Below, piece by piece: positions 1-7,905 of a DNA stretch of 14,365 nucleotides. The DNA comes from Gammaproteobacteria bacterium. GTDB taxonomy: Bacteria; Pseudomonadota; Gammaproteobacteria; Pseudomonadales; Pseudohongiellaceae. A program made the translations under genes and the position numbers. Position 1 is the stretch's first letter, and each line of letters opens with the position of its first letter. The stretch spans positions 27,246 through 41,610 of the forward strand of contig JAESUT010000057.1 of NCBI GenBank assembly GCA_016762995.1, in the 5' to 3' direction. The notes under the pieces were generated by a model. It did not search any database. It worked only from the letters and a program-made list of their open reading frames with translations, and was not told the origin of the DNA.

Positions 1-1022
1 ATGTCATCTTCGGCCCACAGACCCTGCACAAACTGCCCGCAATGCTGGATGCCAGCGGCAACGGCAAGCCAATAGTGGATATTAGCTTCCCTGAAATCGA
101 GAAATTCGACCACCTGCCGCAGCCCGATGCCTCCTCCTGCCAAGCCTTTCTTACTATCATGGAAGGCTGCAGCAAATACTGCAGCTTCTGCGTCGTACCT
201 TATACGCGCGGAGAAGAAGTCAGCCGGCCGTTAGACGATGTGCTCGCGGAAGCGGTCCATCTGGCAGAACAAGGCGTGCGAGAAATCAATCTTCTCGGTC
301 AGAATGCCAATGCCTACCGCGGCCTAAGCCACGAAGGCAATATTGTAGACCTGGCCACATTAATTCAGTACATATCCAGCATAGAAGGCATAGACCGAAT
401 TCGCTTTACTACATCGCACCCGATCGAATTCTCGAGCTCTCTGATCGATGTCTACGGGCAGGTTCCCGAGCTAGCAGATCATCTACATCTTCCCGTGCAG
501 AGTGGCTCGGATCGAATCTTGGCTGCCATGAAGCGCGGACACACAGCACTCGAGTATAAGTCGATCATCAGGAAGATTCGCAGCATTCGGCCAAACATCA
601 GCCTCTCGTCCGATTTTATAGTCGGATTCCCTGGCGAGACTAACGCCGATTTCGAAGACACGATGAAGCTAATAATCGAAATAGGCTTCGACACGTCATT
701 CAGTTTTATTTATAGCGCTAGACCAGGAACGCCTGCCGCTGATCTAGTCGACCTAGTTCCTGCACAGGAAAAGAAACACCGATTAGCGACACTGCAATCA
801 CAGATCGTTCAACAGGCGAGTGCAATCAGTGCCGCCATGGTTGGTAGCGAGCAACGAATCTTAGTTACCGGTCAGTCAAAAAAACACACAGGTGATCTAC
901 AGGGGCGGACTGAAAATAACAGGGTAGTAAATTTCAAATGTGACGATGCGTCCCTCATTGGCAACTTTACGAACTGTACAATTACCGATGCACTACCAAA
1001 CTCTCTGCTCGGCTACATTTAG
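1..1022 (+). CDS. miaB: MiaB, tRNA-2-methylthio-N6-dimethylallyladenosine synthase (5' end missing)
   Basis: This radical-SAM iron-sulfur enzyme adds a methylthio group to isopentenyl-adenosine 37 of tRNAs that read UNN codons. The reading frame is open from base 3, so the gene begins before the window. By comparison with the usual family length, roughly 100 N-terminal residues are missing, including the cysteines of the auxiliary cluster. The radical-SAM motif CSKYCSFC is intact, with its cysteine codons at 168, 180 and 189. It is followed by typical family stretches such as [24 protein letters not shown] and [12 protein letters not shown]. The last 65 or so residues form the TRAM RNA-binding domain ([11 protein letters not shown]). 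The gene ends at TAG 1020-1022. The next gene, phoH, follows after 73 bases, the order usual in gammaproteobacteria. The only limit on certainty is the missing start. Confidence 0.96.
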   Translation, partial: VIFGPQTLHKLPAMLDASGNGKPIVDISFPEIEKFDHLPQPDASSCQAFLTIMEGCSKYCSFCVVPYTRGEEVSRPLDDVLAEAVHLAEQGVREINLLGQNANAYRGLSHEGNIVDLATLIQYISSIEGIDRIRFTTSHPIEFSSSLIDVYGQVPELADHLHLPVQSGSDRILAAMKRGHTALEYKSIIRKIRSIRPNISLSSDFIVGFPGETNADFEDTMKLIIEIGFDTSFSFIYSARPGTPAADLVDLVPAQEKKHRLATLQSQIVQQASAISAAMVGSEQRILVTGQSKKHTGDLQGRTENNRVVNFKCDDASLIGNFTNCTITDALPNSLLGYI

Positions 1023-1026
1023 TATC

Positions 1027-1054
1027 TTGTGATCGATCCATTGCTTGCTATACT
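1027..1054 (+). promoter_or_regulatory. Candidate sigma-70 promoter for phoH
   Basis: TTGTGA (1027-1032) and TATACT (1049-1054) are separated by 16 bases. The -10 hexamer is preceded by TGC, making an extended -10 element. It lies directly after the miaB stop codon and about 40 bases before the phoH start. It would let phoH-ybeY be transcribed independently of miaB. This is inferred from hexamer matching only. Confidence 0.45.
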
Positions 1055-1095
1055 GACTCCATCACTCTTATTTCTTTGAGGTAAGCTTCAACTGC

Positions 1096-2112
1096 ATGAC
1101 AACTCACACCCTCAGTTTGACTCTGAAGCCAGACAACGCCCAGCGACTCTCCAACCTATGCGGGCGCCTAAATGAACACATACACCAGATAGAAGGCCAT
1201 TTTTCACTTAGCATTCAACAGCGTGGCAATATTTTTCAAATCTCGGGCAGTGAACTGGCGACCGCTGACGGTGAATATATACTTGAAACTCTCTATCAGG
1301 CAACGTCTCAGGGCAATTTGCTGAATCCAAATTTGGTGCACCTAGCTCTCCAAGACACATTGCCATCAGAGCCTGGTAAAAACAGCAACGAGTTCGAGCA
1401 GTTACTTATCAAGACACCAAAGTCTTCGGTAAAACCGCGCGGCAAGCACCAGTGCGATTACGTGCGTAGCATCCATCAGCATGACATCAATTTTGGTATC
1501 GGCCCAGCGGGTACTGGAAAGACTTACCTCGCTGTCGCCTGCGCGGTCGAAGCACTTCTCAAAGAAGAGGTAAGTCGCGTGCTTCTGGTTCGCCCTGCAG
1601 TGGAAGCGGGTGAGAAATTAGGCTTCCTACCCGGAGACTTAGCACAGAAGATCGATCCGTATCTGCGCCCCCTCTACGATGCGCTTTACGAAATGCTTGG
1701 TTTCGAGAAGGTCTCAAGACTCATCGAAAAAAATGTCATTGAGGTTGCTCCGCTGGCCTATATGCGTGGTAGAACACTGAATAATTCATTCATCATTTTA
1801 GATGAGAGCCAAAACACGACCTGCTCGCAAATGAAGATGTTTCTAACCCGCATCGGGTTTGGCTCCACCGCGGTAATAACCGGCGACGTTACGCAAATAG
1901 ATCTACCTAAAGGAACGCGGTCCGGCTTGATACACGTGAGCAAAGTGCTAGAAGGCATCAACGAAATCGGTTTCACCTATTTCGAGGCAACGGATGTAGT
2001 ACGCCATCGCCTCGTGCAAAGAATTGTCGAAGCTTACGATGAGTTCGATCGAAGTTCCGTATCTGCATTGAACAGCAAAGATTCGCAGCAGGCCAATGAT
2101 CGCGACAGTTAA
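1096..2112 (+). CDS. ybeZ: PhoH-like ATPase (YbeZ)
   Basis: This is a cytoplasmic P-loop ATPase of the PhoH family, 338 residues, close to the usual length. The Walker A motif GPAGTGKT starts at residue 136 and the Walker B segment FIILDESQN carries D236-E237. The N-terminal 110 residues are the variable region found ahead of the PhoH domain. The following stretch VITGDVTQIDLPKG is typical of the family. The ATG at 1096 is the only plausible start. GAGG at 1078-1081 lies 14 bases upstream, a long Shine-Dalgarno spacing. The gene overlaps ybeY by 17 bases. In other gammaproteobacteria YbeZ is linked to YbeY in ribosome and RNA quality control, and the overlap here supports coupled expression. 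The exact biochemical role of the ATPase is not established. Confidence 0.95.
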   Translation: MTTHTLSLTLKPDNAQRLSNLCGRLNEHIHQIEGHFSLSIQQRGNIFQISGSELATADGEYILETLYQATSQGNLLNPNLVHLALQDTLPSEPGKNSNEFEQLLIKTPKSSVKPRGKHQCDYVRSIHQHDINFGIGPAGTGKTYLAVACAVEALLKEEVSRVLLVRPAVEAGEKLGFLPGDLAQKIDPYLRPLYDALYEMLGFEKVSRLIEKNVIEVAPLAYMRGRTLNNSFIILDESQNTTCSQMKMFLTRIGFGSTAVITGDVTQIDLPKGTRSGLIHVSKVLEGINEIGFTYFEATDVVRHRLVQRIVEAYDEFDRSSVSALNSKDSQQANDRDS

Positions 2113-2569
2113 CATTAGTAATAGCTGTGCGGGTAATTGGGTGCCTAGCAACGAGCAATGTGAAGACTGGCTCAACTGCGGCTTACAGGTCGCGGCACAG
2201 AGCAAGCCTTGCAGCATCAGCTTGAGCTTCATTGATGAGGCGAGCTCAAAATCTCTAAATAACGATTATCGAGGAAAGAACAAGCCAACCAATGTCTTGT
2301 CCTTTCCAGCCGAATTCCCAAGCGAACTGGCAGAGCAAGTAGGCAGCTATCCCTTAGGGGATATCGTGATTTGTCCCACCGTTGTTGAGGCGGAAGCCTT
2401 AAATCAAGGCAAGGAGCTGATCGCACACTGGGCACACCTCACAATACATGGCCTTTTCCACCTCTTAGGGTATCTACACGATCAGCAAAGCAATGCAGCA
2501 GAGATGGAAAAGCTAGAAATTAATACACTGGAAAGACTTGGAATCCCCAACCCTTATTTGTTAGTGTGA
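2096..2569 (+). CDS. ybeY: YbeY, endoribonuclease for 16S rRNA maturation
   Basis: This is a single-domain zinc metalloprotein of 157 residues, the normal family length. YbeY is known for late 16S rRNA 3'-end processing and ribosome quality control. The metal-binding H-x3-H-x5-H motif is present at H118, H122 and H128. The conserved arginine that corresponds to E. coli R59 is at residue 59, within DYRGKNKPTNVLSFP, and LGDIVIC follows. Two positions differ from the usual consensus: the Asp just before the third histidine (GYDH) is Leu127, and the RGKDKPTN segment reads RGKNKPTN. The ATG at 2096 lies inside the end of phoH, so translation is probably coupled. corC follows 78 bases later. The assignment is firm; the effect of the two substitutions is unknown. 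Confidence 0.95.
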   Translation: MIATVNISNSCAGNWVPSNEQCEDWLNCGLQVAAQSKPCSISLSFIDEASSKSLNNDYRGKNKPTNVLSFPAEFPSELAEQVGSYPLGDIVICPTVVEAEALNQGKELIAHWAHLTIHGLFHLLGYLHDQQSNAAEMEKLEINTLERLGIPNPYLLV

Positions 2570-2647
2570 TTACCAAGAGCCAATTCCTCCTTCGACAATT
2601 CCAATGAGTATCGAAGACTCGCTCTACAGAAAAAGAGAACGCAGAGA

Positions 2648-3505
2648 ATGACTGACGACGAATCAAGCATCGATCCAAGACCTAAGTCCTGGATCGATAA
2701 AATAGCGCAAGTGTTTTCCGACGAGCCTACTGACACCAAAAGCCTTCTCGAACTCGTTCGAAATGCAGAAGCGGACCAAGTCCTCGATGCTGATGCACTC
2801 AGCATCATCGAGGGCGCGCTACAGGTCTCCAGCATGCAAGTGCGTGACATCATGATCCCCAGATCCCAGGTGGTCACCGTTCCCGCTGATCTCGACGCTG
2901 TTGAGATAATCGAACTCATTACCAAGGCTTCGCACTCCCGATTCCCAGTTATCGGCGACAATGTAGACAATGTCTTAGGCATTCTTCTCGCCAAAGATCT
3001 GTTGCCACTCGCCCTGAATAACGCGGCACAGAAGTTTCGAATCAAAGATGTCATTCGCCCCGCCACCTTCGTCCCAGAGAGCAAACGCCTGAATGTCCTG
3101 CTGAGAGAGTTTCGCGAGACGCGTCAGCACATGGCAATCGTCATTGATGAATACGGCAGTGTCTGCGGCGCAGTAACTATCGAGGATGTTCTAGAGCAAA
3201 TCGTAGGCGAGATTGAAGACGAATACGATGTAGATGATGACAGCTATATTAAAAAATTCGACGAAGAGAATTACATCGTCAAGGCGTTAACCCCAGTCGA
3301 TGAGTTCAATGACTATTTTGCCACCTCATTCAGCGACCAAGAGTTCATCACCTTCGGCGGACTCGTGCTGCAACAATTTGGGCACATTCCAGAGCGCGGT
3401 GAATCTATTACAATCGGTAAATTCTTGGTAACCATCCTGAATGCCGACAGTCGGCAAATAAAGTTGATCAAGGTCACATCGACAAAACCAACTGATCAGG
3501 AGTAG
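2648..3505 (+). CDS. corC: CorC/YbeX, CBS-domain protein (Mg2+/Co2+ efflux-associated)
   Basis: This is a soluble 285-residue protein without membrane segments. The first CBS domain follows VRDIMIPRSQVVTV (about residues 66-125). The second CBS domain (about 135-195) contains HMAIVIDEYGSVCGAVTIED. A C-terminal CorC/HlyC transporter-associated domain (about 205-280) contains FGGLVLQQFGHIPERGE. CorC was named for a role in magnesium and cobalt efflux with CorA. The YbeX form is also genetically tied to ribosome metabolism through its neighbours YbeZ and YbeY. The N-terminus begins like E. coli YbeX (MTDDES), supporting the ATG at 2648. That ATG overlaps the stop of a 15-codon frame starting at 2604. 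lnt normally follows corC and is missing here. Confidence 0.95.
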   Translation: MTDDESSIDPRPKSWIDKIAQVFSDEPTDTKSLLELVRNAEADQVLDADALSIIEGALQVSSMQVRDIMIPRSQVVTVPADLDAVEIIELITKASHSRFPVIGDNVDNVLGILLAKDLLPLALNNAAQKFRIKDVIRPATFVPESKRLNVLLREFRETRQHMAIVIDEYGSVCGAVTIEDVLEQIVGEIEDEYDVDDDSYIKKFDEENYIVKALTPVDEFNDYFATSFSDQEFITFGGLVLQQFGHIPERGESITIGKFLVTILNADSRQIKLIKVTSTKPTDQE

Positions 3506-3522
3506 GCATTCGCCTAAGTTTT
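3503..3522 (+). terminator. Weak candidate intrinsic terminator after corC
   Basis: A perfect 5-bp stem TAGGC-ATTC-GCCTA starts at the corC stop codon and is followed by AGTTTTT. The stem is short, so efficiency is doubtful. If it works, leuS needs its own promoter in the next 100 bases, where TTGCAG/TTGCAA and an AT-rich TAAATAAAT occur without a well-spaced pair. Confidence 0.3.
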
Positions 3523-3587
3523 TACTCCCCACCCCCTACCTGTTAGCAGCGGTCTGCGGTATGCTTGCAGGCATTGCAATACCTTAA
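3504..3587 (+). pseudogene. Possible N-terminal remnant of lnt (apolipoprotein N-acyltransferase)
   Basis: In the frame ending at TAA 3585-3587, the corC-leuS gap encodes a hydrophobic stretch, PYLLAAVCGMLAGIAIP, with no ATG or GTG upstream in frame. It resembles the first membrane segment of Lnt (E. coli LLALLFGACGTLAFAP), including the aligned Gly and the closing Pro. It also sits exactly where lnt usually follows corC. The resemblance is short and hydrophobic, so chance is a real alternative. No other part of lnt is visible. Confidence 0.3.
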
Positions 3588-3621
3588 ATAAATCCAGTTA
3601 ATTCACATAGTTAGAGATAAA

Positions 3622-6102
3622 ATGAGCAGTATCGACCCACAGTATCCTCCACAGACGGTTGAAGCCGAAGCGCAAATCTATTGGCAAGAACACGAAAGCT
3701 TTAAAGTCAGTGAAGACAAGTCCCTAGAAAAATTTTACTGCCTATCTATGTTTCCCTATCCAAGCGGGCATCTGCACATGGGCCATGTGCGAAATTACTC
3801 CATAGGCGACGCAATCGCACGCTACCAGCGCATGCTTGGCAAGAATGTCTTACAGCCAATGGGATGGGATGCCTTCGGACTCCCTGCCGAAAATGCTGCC
3901 ATTGCTAATAAAGTACCGCCGGCAAAGTGGACTTATAGCAACATCGACTACATGCGTGAGCAGTTGCAGCGACTTGGCTATGCCTACGACTGGAGTCGAG
4001 AGATTGCGACCTGCCACCCTGACTATTACCGTTGGGAGCAATGGTTCTTCCTTCGCCTCTTCAAGAAAGGGCTTGTTTACAAGAAATCCTCTGAAGTAAA
4101 TTGGGATCCAGTAGATCAGACCGTGCTCGCTAATGAACAGGTAATAGACGGACGCGGCTGGCGCTCAGGCGCGGTTGTCGAGCGTCGCGAGATTCCACAA
4201 TGGTTCATCAAGATTACCGATTTCGCCCAGGAACTTTTAGATGACCTTGATGATTTAGATGGCTGGCCAGAGAAAGTACGCACCATGCAGGCGAACTGGA
4301 TTGGCCGCTCGGAAGGCATCGAGCTGAATTTTACAGTTGCGGGTGAAAGCGACGAATCGCTGAAGAAGCTTAGCGTCTACACCACAAGGCCGGACACCCT
4401 AATGGGTGTTACCTATGTGGCACTCGCCGTGCAACACCCACTTGCAAGAAAGGTCGCCGAATCAAGTGCAGTCGTTGCCCAATACATCGAACAGCAAGGC
4501 AATATCAAAGTCGCCGAGGCGGAGATGGCGACCATGGAGAAGACCGGAATTGACACCGGCCTAAAGGCTATTCATCCGATCAGCGGTAAAGAACTGCCAA
4601 TCTTTCTAGCCAACTTTGTGCTCATGAGCTATGGATCTGGTGCTGTAATGTCAGTACCTGCACACGATCAACGCGATTGGGAATTCGCGAAAAAATACCA
4701 ACTACCTATTCAGCAAGTGATTCAGCCAAGCAGCAACGAGGAAATCTGTGATTTAGAAGCCAAAGCCTTCACAGCGAAAGGAACGCTTATAAATTCAGGA
4801 GATTTTGACGGTCTAGATTTCGAGGCAGCGTTCGCTGCCATAGAGAGTCACCTAAGTGAACGTAAGCAAGGCTACAAAAAGGTCAACTTCCGCTTACGTG
4901 ACTGGGGTGTATCCCGCCAACGCTATTGGGGCGCCCCTATTCCCATAATCAACTGTGAGCACTGCGGATCTGTAGCCGTTCCCGATGAAGACCTGCCAGT
5001 CATTCTGCCCACAGATGTGGAAATAGACGCGAGCGGCTCACCTTTAGGCAAACTAAAAGACTTCGTAGAAGTGGATTGTCCTCAGTGCAAATCGAAGGCG
5101 AAGCGCGAGACTGATACCTTCGACACGTTCATGGAGTCCTCTTGGTATTACGCGCGCTACGCCAGCCGCGATCAAGAAGAGAGCATGTTAGACGAGCGCG
5201 CAGACTACTGGCTTCCGGTAGACCAATACATCGGTGGCATCGAGCACGCTATCTTGCATCTGCTGTACGCACGCTTCTTTCATAAATTAATGCGTAACGA
5301 AGGGCTGGTGAGTTCCGACGAGCCATTTAAGCACCTTCTGACGCAAGGCATGGTACTCAAAGACGGCAGCAAAATGTCGAAGTCAAAGGGCAATACAGTT
5401 GATCCACTGCCATTGATCGAGAAATACGGAGCGGACACTGTGCGCATGTTCACCATGTTTGCATCGCCTCCCGACCAGTCACTCGAATGGTCAGATAGCG
5501 GCGTAGAAGGCAGTTATCGCTTCCTGAAAAGGCTTTGGAAGATCGTTGCGAATCATAAGCCAATACTCCTAGAAGACTTCTCTAAGCTTAAGCTTAACGA
5601 AGAACAGATCAAACTACGCCGAAAAACCCATCAGACCCTACAGAAAGTAACAGACGACTATGGCAGGCGACATACCTTCAACACTGCTATCGCCGCCACC
5701 ATGGAATTGCTGAATACGGTTACTCGTTTCACTAATACCTTTGATGGTGAGAACGATCAAAAGGTCATACAAGAATCTTTGGAGACAGCGATTCTGATGC
5801 TGGCCCCCATTGTGCCGCATTTCTGTCACGCTCTGTGGCAACACCTCGGCCACGAGGGCACGGTAATGAATGCCTCTTGGCCCATCGTCGATGAATCGGC
5901 ACTAACCCAGAGCTCAATCACTGTTGTACTACAGGTGAATGGTAAGCTGCGTGATAAAGTAGAGGTAGCGAAAGATATCAGCAAAGATGAGTTAGAAAAA
6001 CTCGCGTTAAACAATGAGGCTGTTAAACGCTTTATTGCGGATAGCACTATCAGGAAGGTAATCGTTGTCCCCGGCCGCTTGGTCAATATCGTCGCTAACT
6101 GA
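3622..6102 (+). CDS. leuS: Leucyl-tRNA synthetase
   Basis: This is a cytoplasmic class I aminoacyl-tRNA synthetase that charges tRNA-Leu. It has 826 residues, slightly shorter than the roughly 860 of E. coli. The HIGH signature appears as HMGH at residues 52-55, within [14 protein letters not shown]. The KMSKS signature is at 584-588, in [14 protein letters not shown]. The CP1 editing domain is present, with the threonine-rich [12 protein letters not shown] and the aspartate-bearing [17 protein letters not shown], so mischarged tRNA proofreading should be retained. A zinc-binding insertion carries CEHC and CPQC. The C-terminal anticodon-binding and end domains finish with [11 protein letters not shown] and [15 protein letters not shown], typical of the family. 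lptE starts 14 bases downstream and holA follows it, the usual order. The ATG at 3622 has only a weak upstream AGAG. Confidence 0.98.
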   Translation: MSSIDPQYPPQTVEAEAQIYWQEHESFKVSEDKSLEKFYCLSMFPYPSGHLHMGHVRNYSIGDAIARYQRMLGKNVLQPMGWDAFGLPAENAAIANKVPPAKWTYSNIDYMREQLQRLGYAYDWSREIATCHPDYYRWEQWFFLRLFKKGLVYKKSSEVNWDPVDQTVLANEQVIDGRGWRSGAVVERREIPQWFIKITDFAQELLDDLDDLDGWPEKVRTMQANWIGRSEGIELNFTVAGESDESLKKLSVYTTRPDTLMGVTYVALAVQHPLARKVAESSAVVAQYIEQQGNIKVAEAEMATMEKTGIDTGLKAIHPISGKELPIFLANFVLMSYGSGAVMSVPAHDQRDWEFAKKYQLPIQQVIQPSSNEEICDLEAKAFTAKGTLINSGDFDGLDFEAAFAAIESHLSERKQGYKKVNFRLRDWGVSRQRYWGAPIPIINCEHCGSVAVPDEDLPVILPTDVEIDASGSPLGKLKDFVEVDCPQCKSKAKRETDTFDTFMESSWYYARYASRDQEESMLDERADYWLPVDQYIGGIEHAILHLLYARFFHKLMRNEGLVSSDEPFKHLLTQGMVLKDGSKMSKSKGNTVDPLPLIEKYGADTVRMFTMFASPPDQSLEWSDSGVEGSYRFLKRLWKIVANHKPILLEDFSKLKLNEEQIKLRRKTHQTLQKVTDDYGRRHTFNTAIAATMELLNTVTRFTNTFDGENDQKVIQESLETAILMLAPIVPHFCHALWQHLGHEGTVMNASWPIVDESALTQSSITVVLQVNGKLRDKVEVAKDISKDELEKLALNNEAVKRFIADSTIRKVIVVPGRLVNIVAN

Positions 6103-6116
6103 ATGCTGGAAAATTC

Positions 6117-6632
6117 ATGACCCACGGATTTTTTCTTAGAACGCTTGCCCTTTCTACGTTATTGCTAGTTCTCAGCAGTTGTGGATTTAGTCTGCGCGGC
6201 AGCGATGTACTATCCGCCAATTTCAGTGAACTGCAGTTTTATAGTGAACAACCCAATAGCGAGCTGGCCCGGCTACTACGTCGTAGCCTCGATGGTGCAA
6301 AGGTGAATGTCACTCTAGTCAATCTAGATGAGGCTGATTCACATGTAGCTCTGCTAGGAATTGCGAATGAGCAGCTTGTCTCTCGAGCTGTAACTATAAA
6401 TCCCCGTGCACGAGCTGCACAAATCGAGTTGCGCCTATCGGTGGACATGGGACTAATGCTAGCTGAGAAGACCCTGCTAGAACCCGAAACTCTATTTGTA
6501 GAGCGAACCTACTTTCAAGATGTCGAGAACATCAGTGGCAATCAAGAAGAGGCGGAGATCATCTCCGCTGAGATGCGCAGAGAATTAATTGGCCAAATGA
6601 TGCGGCGATTAGCTGCGATCAATACCATTTAG
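6117..6632 (+). CDS. lptE: LptE, LPS-assembly outer-membrane lipoprotein
   Basis: LptE plugs the LptD barrel and helps insert lipopolysaccharide into the outer leaflet of the outer membrane. The 171-residue product opens with a lipoprotein signal peptide. It has a hydrophobic core (about residues 9-19) and a lipobox L-S-S-C with the lipidated Cys22. The mature part begins with CGFSLRGS, the hallmark start of this family, and is otherwise divergent, as LptE proteins usually are. A GGAAA ribosome-binding site lies just ahead of the ATG. Its place between leuS and holA is the classic gammaproteobacterial location and strengthens the call. Residue 23 is Gly rather than Asp, so it should be sorted to the outer membrane. 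N-acylation by Lnt would normally be needed, yet lnt is not at its usual place here. Confidence 0.93.
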   Translation: MTHGFFLRTLALSTLLLVLSSCGFSLRGSDVLSANFSELQFYSEQPNSELARLLRRSLDGAKVNVTLVNLDEADSHVALLGIANEQLVSRAVTINPRARAAQIELRLSVDMGLMLAEKTLLEPETLFVERTYFQDVENISGNQEEAEIISAEMRRELIGQMMRRLAAINTI

Positions 6633-6646
6633 AATTTTTGCTTGCT

Positions 6647-7723
6647 ATGAAAATAAAGCCAGAACAACTTTCCCGAACCCTCACTAGCCAGGACCTACCT
6701 TTGTACTGGCTGAGTGGCGATGAACCTCTGCTAATGATCGAGGCCGCAGACCTGATTCGAAATCAGTATAGGGAGAATGGATATACAGAAAGGGAAATTT
6801 TCAATGTCGATAAGAGCTTCGACTGGGGCCAGTTTTTGCAGTCGACCGGCAATCTTTCTTTGTTCGCAGAGAAAAAAATCATAGAGGTACGGCTTTCGAG
6901 CGCCAAGTTGGAAGACGCCGGCAAGAAAGCAATCCAACACTATCTTAGCGATTTAAATCCCGACTATCTCCTATTACTAAGCGGGCCGAAATTAGACGCC
7001 GCCACACTTAAAACCAAATGGTTCACTGAAATCGAGAAACATGGCGCTTTCATGCAGATTTGGCCAATCAATAGAGAGAATCTCGCTCCATGGCTGAAAC
7101 AAAGACTTCTGCGGGAGGGAATTCAGGCAGATGCCGAGGCGGTCCATTTACTCGTCGATAAGGTTGAGGGCAACTTACTAGCCGCCATGCAGGAAATCGA
7201 GAAGCTAAAACTGCTTGCTTCAGGCTCGAGTGAAAACACCCTACAACTGGATGCAAAAACCGTCATGCAAGTAGTAGCTGATAGTTCACGTTATAACGTC
7301 TATCAATTAATTGATGCCGCCCTACTCGGGGATGTAGCTCGGGCGCAAAAGATGCTGGTCGGACTCAAAAATGAAGGAGTTTTCTCTCTCATCATTTTGG
7401 CTGCTGTTTGCCGAGAATTGAGAACGCTGCTGCCTATGTTAGAAAAGAAACGCGAGGGTCAAGGAGTCAACGCTATCATTCAGTCCGCACGAGTTTGGTT
7501 CAATCGCAAACAGGCAGTAGCTACCGCGCTAGCACGACTCGATGCCCAGAGTGTTTGGAAGCTCTTGGACCATAGCCGTCTGATCGATCAAAGCATTAAA
7601 GGGCTATCCAAAGCAAACCCCTGGGATGAGCTCAGCCTGCTTCTCTTACATCTTAGCGGCGCTAATTCTGGCCCACCATCTAATCAGCACCATAGCTCTC
7701 GCGCGAATACCATTCGTTCCTAG
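6647..7723 (+). CDS. holA: DNA polymerase III subunit delta
   Basis: HolA is the delta subunit of the clamp loader. It opens the beta clamp so that it can be placed on primed DNA. The product from ATG 6647 has 358 residues, near the family norm. Its start, MKIKPEQLSRTL, matches the usual beginning. A TTG three codons upstream (6638) would add only MLA and is less likely. The family stretch PLYWLSGDEPLLMIEAADLIR is followed by an AAA-like fold. Later come the helical segments VEGNLLAAMQEIEKLKLL, SRYNVYQLIDAALLGD and WKLLDHSRLIDQSIKG, all typical of the delta C-terminal half. It lies 14 bases after lptE and is probably cotranscribed with leuS-lptE. nadD, which often follows holA in this order, is not next. 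The gene is followed by a 182-base gap without a clear terminator. Confidence 0.95.
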   Translation: MKIKPEQLSRTLTSQDLPLYWLSGDEPLLMIEAADLIRNQYRENGYTEREIFNVDKSFDWGQFLQSTGNLSLFAEKKIIEVRLSSAKLEDAGKKAIQHYLSDLNPDYLLLLSGPKLDAATLKTKWFTEIEKHGAFMQIWPINRENLAPWLKQRLLREGIQADAEAVHLLVDKVEGNLLAAMQEIEKLKLLASGSSENTLQLDAKTVMQVVADSSRYNVYQLIDAALLGDVARAQKMLVGLKNEGVFSLIILAAVCRELRTLLPMLEKKREGQGVNAIIQSARVWFNRKQAVATALARLDAQSVWKLLDHSRLIDQSIKGLSKANPWDELSLLLLHLSGANSGPPSNQHHSSRANTIRS

Positions 7724-7858
7724 AAAGCGAACAACCCACTTTAGTAGCGGGCAATCGCTGTTAATCATGTGGTATTTTCACCTGTATCTCAACTTTAGAT
7801 AAGATTTGCCAAAATTTGTCCCAGTATTTCCCGTTCTTCCCCCTATCTCGAGACGGCT

Positions 7859-7875
7859 TATCATATAATATGCGA
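7859..7875 (+). promoter_or_regulatory. TATAAT element upstream of the histidine-kinase-like gene
   Basis: A perfect TATAAT (7864-7869) sits within TATCATATAATATGCGA, 36 bases before the proposed TTG start. No convincing -35 hexamer lies 16-18 bases upstream. The 17-base string recurs with two mismatches at 13590-13606, before the Hsp70-like gene. Nothing else could be assigned in the rest of the 7724-7905 gap. Confidence 0.45.
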
Positions 7876-7905
7876 AAAACATGTGCTTAGACACAGAGTG
7901 ATTTC

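Noticed and set aside
2590..2616. CTTCGA and TCGAAG inverted repeat before corC.
   Set aside because: Six-base arms with a 15-base loop and no T-run; easily expected by chance.
2554..3084. A 176-codon open frame on the minus strand opposite corC.
   Set aside because: It lies antisense to a conserved gene, has Ser/Arg-rich composition typical of a reverse-strand shadow, and shows no recognisable motif.
6638..6646. Alternative TTG start for holA three codons upstream.
   Set aside because: The ATG at 6647 gives MKIKPEQL, the usual HolA start, and TTG is a rarer start codon.
7724..7905. Looked for a small gene, tRNA or riboswitch in the gap between holA and the sensor gene.
   Set aside because: No cloverleaf, no conserved RNA motif and no plausible frame. 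Only the TATAAT element stands out.
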